From Lingula anatina (taxonomy: Eukaryota > Brachiopoda > Lingulata > Lingulida > Lingulidae): a stretch of DNA of 54,877 nucleotides. Below are positions 46,033 through 54,877 of the stretch, piece by piece. Under the pieces are notes generated by a model. The model was not told where the DNA came from. It ran no database searches and saw only the letters and a program-made list of their open reading frames with translations. A program made the position numbers and the translations under genes. How positions within the stretch are numbered: position 1 is the stretch's first letter; the number at the start of each line of letters is the position of its first letter. The stretch covers positions 87,182 through 142,058 of the forward strand of contig NW_019776000.1 in NCBI RefSeq assembly GCF_001039355.2. Reading direction: 5' to 3'.

Positions 46033-47750
46033 ATGTCGTTCTGTTCCTTATTTGGTGGTGAAATATACAGAGATAATTTTGATCATGGTGAGAAAAAATG
46101 ACAGCCGGTAGCATTATGTTGAGGCACATTAATATTTTTATCATAACCGTTTTCATGTATTTTTTCAGCTTAAACCTAATGCCGGCTGCCTGTACCTATA
46201 CGGTCTTCTTTCATATGTCAATTAAGTGTTCTAAAACTTATATTGAAATCACAATTAACTGATATTACATCATTAGGCAGCCTATTTAACACTCTTTAGT
46301 TTGAATAAGTACACTGTAATGAGCAGGGTTTTATATTATATTATACATTTGTGCTATGTTTGTACTTTCATTTTAAATAATAGTAACTTGGTGTTCAGAA
46401 ATATTGTGCACTGTCATGATGACAGTCAGTTTTAAGTTCTGTTTTAGAACAGTGAATTTTCCACTTCCATCTGTGTTATCATGTATTTTGTGTTAACTCT
46501 TTATTTATTATATGATTTTCATTTGTAACGTTGTCAGTTGAAACATGATTTTAATAATTTTATAACACATTAAAGTTCATAGTAAGAGTGATGTTTCATT
46601 CTAGATTATTTCTATATGGTTGCCTGTCAATTTTTTTTCATCCTATCTGCACGTAAAATTGACCTTTTTTATGTAAGAACTAAATCATTTCACAGAAATA
46701 TTTCACTTAGCTTTTGAAACATGGGCTCATTTTATATTTCCAGGGAAGTATGTTTGCTCACAATGTGGCTATGATCTTTTCCATAGCAACAGCAAATATG
46801 CCCATGCTACTCCTTGGCCAGCCTTCACACAGCCTATGAGGCCAGACAGCTTATCCAAACGAGAAGAATCACCCAGAGCATTAAAGGTATCCAGTCTATG
46901 TATTTAACCAATTTTCAGCACTTACAGACAAATCAACCTCAGAAAACTGCCGTTATGAAGAAATAATTTGCTAGTCTGAAGATAAAATTTACATGTAGCA
47001 GACAATCAAACTGAGGAAAATCTGAAAGACCAAAGAAAATGAGCACTGATATTTTCATTTTTGTATTAGTTCAATGCTTAATGTATGAATTGGTCGTCTA
47101 GGACATGTGTCGAATTTTGCATGCTGAGCATCAGACAAATAGCTGTGCACACATTTAATGTAGATTGAAGTACTTTTTTTTTTACATATATTGTAAAGAT
47201 GATATTTATTTGTATATTTTTACTTTTCAGGTGTCCTGTGGGAAATGCGGCAATGGTTTGGGACACGAGTTCTTGGGTGACGGACCAAAGAAGGGACAGT
47301 CTAGATTCTGAATATTCAGTGCCTCCCTCAAGTTTATCCCTGCAAAGTGTGAGTTTTATTTCATATAAAAATATCGGTCAGTCATGAATGAGACAGGCTT
47401 TCGCATGCATACTCAGCTTGTGGCATGCAGCATGCAGATAGCCTAAATACATGCGATCTATTTGCTATCAAAATCAGTCAAAAAACAAACACAGTTTGTT
47501 GCTTTATAAGTTATACTTTATTTTTCGACAGAGTTGCAAACTTTTATGGGAAATATACTGTCTTAATGGTAAAATAAAATTGTTTCTTGCTTTCAGAAAT
47601 GCAGAGAACGACGAGGGAGCTCAACTTCATCTTCATCTCCTGGACTCTGCTTCAAACAGTTATATCAGTGAATGCTCCAGCCAGCCTTTCAGCCCAGCTG
47701 TGTACAAAGGTCATCAACTCAAAGGATGTGAAGGCCAACTTTCTGTTTAA
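46033..47750 (+). CDS. MSRB1: Selenoprotein methionine-R-sulfoxide reductase B1
   Basis: MSRB1 reduces methionine-R-sulfoxide in proteins using a catalytic selenocysteine. Exons 46033-46087, 46744-46886, 47231-47346 and 47597-47750 give 155 codons when the TGA at 47309 is read as Sec. The start [12 protein letters not shown] matches the vertebrate start; an extra ATG lies just upstream at 46030. Zinc-binding pairs CSQC (23/26) and CGKC (69/72) are present, as are [11 protein letters not shown] and [11 protein letters not shown]. The active site reads QSRF[11 protein letters not shown] at residue 93 (human Sec95). A stop-based gene finder would end the protein at 47309. The fourth exon adds about 50 residues beyond the end of vertebrate MSRB1 (human 116 aa), and its reality is less certain. 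Reading through the third donor would instead end at CEFYFI. A SECIS-like hairpin lies at 47923-47971. Confidence 0.94.
47309..47311 (+). other. MSRB1: UGA selenocysteine codon
   Basis: This in-frame TGA sits exactly where vertebrate MSRB1 has its catalytic Sec (RF-U-IFS). Homology continues on both sides, with FIPAK after the UGA matching the vertebrate FVPK. That pattern is expected of recoding and not of termination. Confidence 0.93.
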
Positions 47751-49672
47751 GGATCCTGTAAGAAACCATCCCAGGTCCTCAGAAGTTGAACATTTATTAC
47801 AATTTCATGAAATTGTTTATTACAAGACATTGAGAATTAACTGTTTGAATCAGAGCCCTTCTATTCCCCGATTAAGGCGGAGACTGACTTCCTGTTGACC
47901 AGACTTCTTGTACCTGCGTTTTATGAAGGTGTCCAGCCAGAGTCCACCAACGGGACAGCTGGACACTAGATCCACTGCCAGATAACGAGAAGACTGGGAC
48001 AGGTGTCTGCCATGTCCCTTCCACATCCCCCCCCCCCCCCCCCACAACTTCCCCTCAGGCTCAGCCCAGCACAATTTTCATTAAGGGTGATGAGCTAACT
48101 TTTCTGTCAGAATCATTTTACCCACATCATGTCACAAACTATTTACATCAATTTAGATGTGTAATTTCTTAAGCTAATTATATTTTAAATGTAATGGCTT
48201 AATGAAACGAGCTAGCATTAGTTTATAATAAGCACAGAAATACCTCTTCCAGTCTTGGAAATTTAGAAGCACATGTTACTTTACAACAATTTAAACTTTA
48301 TTTCTTTTTTCAAAATATCTACAATTTCATATATTATATTTGATGATAAAAGGTGATGTTGACTATGCAGTGAATGCCATTAACAATGATCGCATGAGAA
48401 ATTGTATTTGAGTAGTTACTTCCAGACTGCTACTAAGAAAAAACTTTAAGTTGCACAGGGTAAAGTTTTCCCATGAAAGATGTATCAACAAATTTTCTGG
48501 AGTAAAAGGTATATTTCTTTGACCAACCTTTGATCCGCCTTTTCTGGCTCTTACCATCTCTGGGAACAATCTGGGAAAACTAAGTCTAAGGTCACATGGC
48601 ATTTCTCTGTTAAAAAATTATTTTAAAAAGCATTGCATGTTTCAGATATGTCAAATAAAAAGTGGTTTATGTATTTAACATATGTTTGAAATCTTGTACT
48701 TAATCACTAGAGCTTTGTCTGGCATAGATAAGATAATTTTAAATTAGCTGTAGATGCCTTTTGTTGGTATAAGGATCGTCAAGTCTCTGATATTAATTAT
48801 CTCAAAGAGGAATTTTGCAAATGTTGACAATATATATATTTACAAAAAGAATATGCACTATAATTTTATGCATTTCATATTTCATTTGATCTTATAAGAA
48901 ATGGTATTTATTTTTAAAAATCTGTCAGAGAATAGAGTTAAGAATAGAATAGAGAATTTAGCACATTTTCGCTATCAATATCACTTGTTGATCATGAACA
49001 TAAATATTAGCATGCCAGGCCTGTAGGTGTCGAGTTTCAAAAGGGTTCTTTTTCTGATAATTTGAACCATCTTACCCATTAGTTTACACAAATGGTCAAA
49101 TTTCGATTCAGAGTGTTTTTTTCCTTGTCAAAAAAGATCTTTTGAACCCTCGCTTGCCAACACCTCGATCTACTTGTACATTTCAAGAATGTCACTTTTT
49201 AAATATTTTTAACATTATTGTAGTTTTCCAAGTGAGAGTTGCATATTACTCAAGCATAATGTACAAGTTGAGAAAAAATATTTATTTAATTGATGAATTA
49301 ATTTATTACTCATCTGTCACATTATTGCTTATAACTAGTATACTTTTAATAAATTATTGAATTTTACAATGATTGCAAGCATTTGTTATTCTCTTATATA
49401 AACATTGTGATGTGAAACTGACTTAAATGACACTTTTAAGTTGCTGAATAAACATCCTTACACCAATATACAATTGCCAGGAATTTCCATTACAGTAAGT
49501 TATTAAACAAAGTGGCAATAGGTCTCATTATGAAACCATTTCATTCTCTGTAAAGTTCATTATTTGCCTTTAATCAGTTCAACATGATGAGCTTCAAGTC
49601 ACTATCAGCTAATGCCATAAGACAAACACAAAAGGGAGAAAAAAATAAACACTAGTGAAGCTGCCAGTTGTG
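47751..49672. other. Convergent intergenic, MSRB1 to RPP21
   Basis: It holds the MSRB1 3' UTR (with the SECIS candidate), a run of 17 C at 48027-48043, an AATAAA near 48654 and further AT-rich sequence leading to the RPP21 stop. No additional gene is supported; ORFs here are short and unconvincing. Confidence 0.5.
47923..47971 (+). promoter_or_regulatory. Candidate SECIS element
   Basis: Bases 47924-47927 (UGAA) face 47968-47971 (AGAU), the standard SECIS non-Watson-Crick quartet. Above them GGTGTCCAGC (47928-47937) pairs with GCTGGACACT (47958-47967) over 10 bp. A CAGA bulge, a GTCC/GGAC mini-stem and an ACCAACG loop complete a form-2-like shape. The apical AA is not at its usual place, since the bulge reads CAGA and AA occurs in the loop. 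The element is 172 nt after the proposed MSRB1 stop and, in the spliced mRNA, about 360 nt after the UGA, an acceptable distance. Confidence 0.7.
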
Positions 49673-52160
49673 CTAACTTTCACCTACATCTCTGTGTCCT
49701 CTTTCCACATTAGTCCTACCATTCTCACCATCCCTATTTGTATCATTTTGCCTTTTATTGGTCTCATCCAACTGAGGTAATAGTGTTTGTGTTTCTATAG
49801 GTCCCTGTGCTTGGACAAGTTTTTCTTCCTGCAGTATTTTGGCAGGGTCTTGCCCTGGCCTTGCTGTAACTGTTCTTTCCTGTGGAGTTTTTGCACTGTC
49901 TTGGTCTATCCAAGCCTCTGGTTGCTCACACCAAAGTTTATAGCCCTCCTTGAGAGGAAACCTCTTCAACAGCTTACACTCCACACACTTGACAATGACT
50001 CTCTTCAGCCCCTTTCCTATGTAAAGATATGTGCATTATTCCACAGTAATTGATTTTATCATGCTTTTAAACCAATAACAAAATGGATATATTAATGTTA
50101 TCCTATTAGGTAATTTTGATAAAATTGTGAGTGCTTGAATTGCTAAGCTCTGAGTCACTGTTGCTAAGCGGCCAAGGTAAAAAAAATTAAATTGTTATTA
50201 TTATGAAACATTCAAAAAATAAATGTATGCATCTGTATACAATCCATATATTTGAAAACTTCAAAATGCAAGACTGCAGGGACTGACACATTGATTGAAA
50301 AAATTACATTTTAATTATCATCACCTAGCAAAAAGAAAATCTATCAGTTGATGTAATATTGAGATGGTATATGCCAGGGATGCCTACCTCTCACTCTCAC
50401 TGTGGCTGAGACTCCAGGCACCAACAGCATTGAACATCTCTTACACATGGTCCTCTTCAGGCTGGGGTCTCTTATCAAATAATAACAACTCATCTTTATA
50501 TAATAAAAATATCATAAATAAATTATAATAATAACTTTAATAAGCAATAATAAGTTTGACAGACTCATTTATCCTCTAGTACTGTCCATGATTGAGATAA
50601 AACATACAAAGTAATCAGAAAATATCTGTGCAATTATAATTTCTTATAATTTAAATTCCCACTTACAATCTTAGCACTTTCCTCTTTGCTATATTCTTCA
50701 GAGAATGAGTGTAAAAGCGCACCATCTCCACATTGTCTGGGTTGGAGGCTAATGCATGGTGTGCTGCCTGAAATATAACATGGGGTGCAAAAATCAGTGC
50801 TTGAGCAATGAGACAAACCAAGATTACCAAAGCCATGCACGTCTTTTTGGCATGAAATCTGAAAAGCCATGTGTTAGTACTACTACATATTTTGCATCTA
50901 TGGTGCGAAAAATGGCAAATATCAGTAAACCAAGACAAAACACAAGTTGTACACTTCTGAACAAAGACCGCTTAATGTACCGGAGCAACTTTTAATTTTG
51001 GGAACATTGTTGTTGATGTTGCTGAAAGGTATAGATACCTAGGTTTGTGGTTCACTGAACATTTCAATATGCATTTTACTGTATCAGAGCTAATGATGTC
51101 CACAAGCAGAGCATTATTTGCCCTACAGTCAAAGTACTTTCTCGTTGGTGGTATGTGCTTTGAGATGAACAATAAGTTATACAAGGCATAGATTGAACCT
51201 GTTATGTATGGGACCGCTGTTTGGGGTTTATTGTCTTTTCCTAAGCTAGACTCGTCACAAGCTCGAGCTGGAATATTCTTTCTCGGTGTGCGTAAACACA
51301 CTACAAACACTGCAGTAAGAGGGGAGAGGGGCTGGACTTCAAACTTAACTAATCAACATAAGGAAGTCTTAAGATACTGGAATGAACTAAAGACATTGGA
51401 TGAAACCAGACTAATAACAAAAATCCACAAATGGTCACTTTGTAGTGCCAGACGCAAGGTAGAATGGCCGGATAGCTCAGGCGGTAGAGCACTCGCCCTG
51501 TTAGCGAGCGGTACCGTATTTGATCCCTGGTCTGACAGGTGATTTTTACACTCTCCCAAAATTGCGCTACAATGGTGACAACGGTCGTATGAGATAGGGC
51601 TCGCACCTTTTGGCATTTGGGGGGAGGAGTGTACCAGTAGTGCCAGACGCAGGGTAGAACGGCCAGATAGCTCAGGCGGTAGAGCACTCGCCCTGTTAGC
51701 GAGAGGTCCTTTGTTAGATCCCTGGTCTGGTAGGTGATTTTTACACTCTCCCAAAAATGCGCTACAACTTTACCAACCTCACACCTGGGAAAGCAGTGTT
51801 GTCGCTTCTGTCTCAGACGGAACTACACACGGAGGAAGGCCTTGTCAAAATTTCTTTGACTAAAATAGCTTTAAAAACCGCGGATGAAAATTTATGGACA
51901 ATTTAGATGTGGGACGACAAAAAGTACACAAATGGCAATGAACTTATTAGAACATATTAAACGTGAACAGAATCTTACTTGTACAATAACTGCCGGTACA
52001 TGTACCTGAGCAGAGCACAACGATGGACTTTTGCTTCACTCCGCTGTGGAAGCGCATACCTCAAAGTGGAAACCGAAATATCATTTACCTGATACAAAAA
52101 GTTCATTCTCTGGAATGCATCTTTATTAGGTAAACTGCCCCCCTTCTTGTCTTGGCCCAT
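49673..52160 (-). CDS. RPP21: Ribonuclease P protein subunit p21
   Basis: RPP21 is a zinc-binding protein of nuclear RNase P (and MRP-related complexes), which trims the 5' leader of pre-tRNAs. Exons (high to low): 52160-52089, 50767-50667, 50470-50388, 50016-49673. They sum to 600 nt, 199 aa. The N-terminal helices NKDAFQRMNFLYQAAHHAL and VRFYTHSLKNIAKRKVLRL match the family. The zinc ribbon uses CKRC (exon 3) and CVEC (exon 4), followed by RFPLKEGYKLWCEQPEAW. The C-terminal tail of about 80 residues is hydrophilic, rich in Gln/Glu/Asp/Asn, and longer than in the human protein (154 aa). Intron 1 (1.3 kb) carries LINE and SINE remnants. The gene is head to head with COX10. Confidence 0.93.
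50945..51955 (+). mobile_element. Decayed LINE reverse-transcriptase 3' part, split by SINEs
   Basis: Plus-strand translation gives a fragment typical of the region after the reverse-transcriptase domain of a non-LTR element: VDVAERYRYLGLWFTEH, then ELMMSTSRALFALQSKY, then IEPVMYGTAVWGLL, LDSSQARAGIFFLG and VLRYWNELKTLDETR. It is broken by a TAG at 51189 (where Trp is usual) and by a probable frameshift near 50995. The tail resumes at about 51765-51955 (MWDDKKYTNGNELIRTY) after the SINE pair. It lies in RPP21 intron 1, antisense to that gene, and is inactive. The left border is uncertain. Confidence 0.75.
51445..51767 (+). mobile_element. Two tandem tRNA-derived SINE units (195-bp period)
   Basis: Each unit has GTGCCAGACGCA, a tRNA-like body (51466-51538; 51661-51733) and a tail GTGATTTTTACACTCTCCCA then GCGCTACAA. 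The tRNA-like part keeps an A box (TAGCTCAGGCGGTAGAGCA), a perfect D stem (GCTC/GAGC), a perfect anticodon stem (CTCGC/GCGAG) with loop CCTGTTA, and a degenerate B box. Acceptor stems pair partially. The second unit starts exactly 195 bp after the first. The loop contains GTT, but U33 is lost if the stem is as drawn, so the parent tRNA is uncertain. It is inserted within the LINE remnant. Confidence 0.85.
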
Positions 52161-52796
52161 ATCTGTCCTCAGTCGACCTAAGGCTAGTCACATTTACACA
52201 TTTCAAGGTCGTGTCAAGTTGTGATAAAGAGGCACTTTACGAGGTCAATCAAGATAAACCATTATAACAAGCATTTCAGTGACTTTTTATCTTGCTTGTA
52301 TTTATTCTTCTGAATTATTTAAATGAATTGTCATAAAATGAAATATTCTGTGATTTATTGTGCTTTTATCCTTGGAAATTTGTTAACATTATTTTGTAAA
52401 ATACTGCGGTAAATTTTGTATTTGGCTTTTCTTGTATTATCTTTTTACAAACTCGTTTACACAAGGGTTAGAGGTTGGCATAAGCAGCATTGCTGCCAAT
52501 TTTTAATCACGTTTATACTATGTGATGAACGAACGTTGGGACTATACTTATCAGTCCTGGGTTAAATATTTATGTAATTTCCAACTTTTTAATGTGAAAG
52601 GTAACAAGGAATACAAATTCCATTGACAACACCGAAAATCGGGGAGCGCGTGACTGACAACGAAGTAAGGACAAGGCAAGACCGAGGTTGTGTAACTGTT
52701 TCTAAAAATTGAAAAATGTGATAATTATTTCATTCTCGTAAGACTCTAGGGGTTATGTATCACATACGGCTCTTATCATGTGGAAGCAGTATTTAC
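52161..52796. promoter_or_regulatory. RPP21/COX10 divergent promoter region
   Basis: 636 bp separate the RPP21 (-) and COX10 (+) start codons. A patch around 52630-52690 is less AT-rich (CGGGGAGCGCGTGACTGAC). The promoter role is inferred from the head-to-head arrangement. Upstream ATGs at 52777 and elsewhere are out of frame with COX10. Confidence 0.45.
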
Positions 52797-54827
52797 ATGC
52801 AGAATTTGAGACCGCTGTGTGTATGTTCCTGCTTACCTACAACTTCAGCAAACCCCCTGACCGTCAAGTCCAGTCTTTCCTCCAGAAAGGTAATTTATAA
52901 TACTTAATTATTTACTTTTTAAACGGCTGATCGTTAATGTTTGAGGATTATATTGTGGATTTTTGTTCAAGGATTAAGCATTTTGAATATTTGACTGTGC
53001 ACAATATGGATGGCTCCAGGTTATGCAAAGAGGTTTATTATTATTTTTTTTAATTTTAATTTTATTTATTTATTGCCATTTCTGAACCTCATGTACATGC
53101 ATAAGTCAACCACTACAGTACTCATATTACCCCTTTATTTCTTATGGATTTTTTACCTTTCCTTTTGTAATAATTAAAAAGTAATCAATTTCAAAAAGGA
53201 ACATTTTAGAAGACAATGTTATTTTTCTCTTCAGGTTTCCACAGCAACTAAAACTAAATTAGAGGGGAAGGCTATCAGGTCTGCCAAGCATGATGTCTCC
53301 AAAAAGCAAAGTGCCAAATACAGGAGAACTGTATCAAACCTTAATGTCCATAAAACAGATGAGCTTAGTGGTCCTCATGCTACACTACTTAGCGACAACA
53401 AGATATCCCTATTTATCAAAAAATCCAAACAGATAGTTGAACTTGATTTGGACAAATTAAAAGGTGACAAAATAACTTTGTTTAGACCCAAAGTAGAGGA
53501 TGGAAAGTTAATGAACCTTGACCTGGCTGATGTGTTTGGGATCCTAGAGCAAGATGTGATGTTTAGAGAAAGTGAACCACCGCCGATAGAATCTGCAGAT
53601 GAAGTGGTGTGGAAAGAGCAAAAAGTGCAGCTAGACCAATTGTTGGGATACTACTTAAAGCTCTCTAAGATTAGACTTACAAGTGAGTATTCTTAGCTCA
53701 ATGAAGCAAGCATAGTGATGATAATAAACTTACACATATTTGTTTGTCCCTTTTTATGAATTTTTCATTTTTTCACGAATAGGCATTTTCACATGCCTAA
53801 AGCCCTGTGCTAGTTATATTTTCTGAATTTCCACAGCAACACATTTACATTACGAAAAAATGATGCTGATCTTGCTGTTAAATCCATTATGTAATATTGC
53901 ATTATTCTCAAATTTGGTTCAATAACCATATTGATTTGATTAATATTCTTGTTTCAATATTTCTTTCAATAATTTTACCCCTGCATTTACAGTTACCATA
54001 GAAGTTTGGGGCATAGTGTCAAGACCTAAGATTTAAAAGATATAAATTGTCGTTTTTTTTTGTTTTTTTTTAAACTGTACTATGTCTACACCATTAAAGA
54101 ATCTCTGTCCATTTGTCAGCCGTACCCTTTTCAATGCCAACTATATTGGTCAATATACCAAGGACTGATGTCTGAAAGCTTTGTCATTTCTGTTTATATA
54201 CATGATTCTCATATCATTTCCATTATAGCCCTCATAGTCATAACCACAGTGGGAGGCTACTTTCTGGCCCCAGGACCCTTTGATCCAGGGACACTGTTTA
54301 TGGTCACTGCTGGGACTGGACTTATGTCAGGGGCAGCAAATGCCATGAATCAGGTATAAATTATAGCTGGGATACAAAACTTATGTATTATAGAATAAGA
54401 GATAAATATTCAGTCATATAATTTTACTGAGTTTCTGTTATAGCAAATGATAAATACATTAACAACTTCCAACAGGTGTCTTGATCTAGATTTAGATTAA
54501 AGCTGGAATACAACACTGATGTATTTCAAAAAACAAATTTTTAAATGAAAGTGGAAGAATGTATTTGCAGGTTGTGGTTTCGCCATATTTATTAATAATA
54601 CAGCTGCAGCCTTCATGAAAATATGTACTCATTACTACAAAATTACGCTTGTTCATTTAATAATTACCTGATGTGCCATAACCAAGATTCAAAATTCTCT
54701 ATTTTCTTTATAATACACATATTTCACATAATTTATAAAATATTTTGTCATTCCAGTTTTTTGAGATACCATATGATTCTCAGATGAACAGAACAAAAAA
54801 CAGAGTTCTTGTCAGAGGTCACCTGAG
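52797..54827 (+). CDS. COX10: Protoheme IX farnesyltransferase COX10 (5' part)
   Basis: COX10 farnesylates heme B to heme O in the mitochondrial inner membrane, the first step of heme A synthesis for cytochrome c oxidase. Four exons are inside the window: 52797-52889, 53235-53682, 54229-54353, 54757-54827. The gene continues beyond the right edge. The start was chosen because only this frame is open across the exon 1/2 splice; other frames hit a TAA at once. The N-terminus ([16 protein letters not shown], then Ser/Arg/Lys-rich) looks like a mitochondrial presequence. After a variable region, [14 protein letters not shown] is the family hallmark before membrane helix 1 ([18 protein letters not shown]). 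[20 protein letters not shown] and [15 protein letters not shown] form the first Asp-rich prenyl/Mg2+ binding motif of UbiA-type transferases. Confidence 0.95.
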
Positions 54828-54877
54828 GTGAGTTGCTCTTATGTTTCACTCAGAAGAATATATTATGAAAGAGTAGT

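Noticed and set aside
47451-47750. Independent gene at the MSRB1 3' end
   Set aside because: The frame is explained as a continuation of MSRB1 from the third exon; there is no separate start context.
50634-50938. Hydrophobic minus-strand ORFs near RPP21 exon 2
   Set aside because: One of them contains the true RPP21 exon 2; the remainder and the overlapping frame are intron or shadow.
51466-51733. Two functional tRNA genes
   Set aside because: The bodies have perfect D and anticodon stems, but acceptor stems pair poorly, U33 is absent, the B box is degenerate, and both share SINE-type tails in a tandem 195-bp unit.
1-54877. CRISPR arrays, operons, Shine-Dalgarno sites or other prokaryotic systems
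   Set aside because: The spliced animal genes throughout exclude a prokaryotic origin, and no regularly spaced short repeats of that kind were seen.

Overview
The window is animal nuclear DNA. It is AT-rich, its genes are split by many GT-AG introns, and it holds transposon debris and microsatellites. Protein similarity to vertebrate orthologues, together with a UGA-encoded selenoprotein, points to an invertebrate. A lophotrochozoan such as a mollusc is my best guess, but the sequence alone does not prove that.

Layout from left to right. (1) 1-1479: no confident gene; 1480-2364 (+): the last two exons of a caspase-like gene (small-subunit region). (2) 2871-21284 (-): a complete 27-exon PGAP1 (GPI inositol-deacylase, about 917 aa). 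Its largest intron hosts an unrecognised 483-aa gene on the opposite strand (9474-10925, +). (3) 21344-25994 (+): complete NUDCD3, head to head with PGAP1 with only 59 bp between the two ATGs. Two copies of a palindromic MITE-like element sit in its introns. (4) 25995-29948: about 4 kb without a recognisable gene. (5) 29949-33369 (+): a 150-aa calmodulin-like EF-hand protein in six exons. (6) 34636-37649 (+): a predicted membrane-anchored JmjC (2-oxoglutarate oxygenase) protein. Its last two exons lie in a 3-kb segment that is repeated at once (38953-41805). An ambiguous base N marks the junction, so an uncollapsed second haplotype is a serious alternative to a real duplication. (7) 42005-45666 (-): complete UBFD1. 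(8) 46033-47750 (+): MSRB1, a selenoprotein with an in-frame UGA and a good SECIS candidate downstream. (9) 49673-52160 (-): RPP21 (RNase P protein), with a decayed LINE and two tandem tRNA-derived SINE units in intron 1. (10) 52797 onward (+): the first four exons of COX10, running off the right edge.

Most genes are single-copy housekeeping functions with no shared pathway: GPI-anchor remodelling, dynein/Hsp90 co-chaperone work, ubiquitin-like signalling, methionine-R-sulfoxide repair, tRNA 5' processing and heme A synthesis. The clearest organisational theme is three head-to-head pairs (PGAP1/NUDCD3, UBFD1/MSRB1, RPP21/COX10) that probably share bidirectional promoters. I did not find an obviously novel multi-gene system. 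The points most worth checking are the MSRB1 UGA/SECIS pair, the JmjC tandem segment, the nested orphan gene with a possible intron-split start codon, and the repeat families. Exon borders were read by eye from splice signals, reading frame and homology; most were checked for frame continuity.
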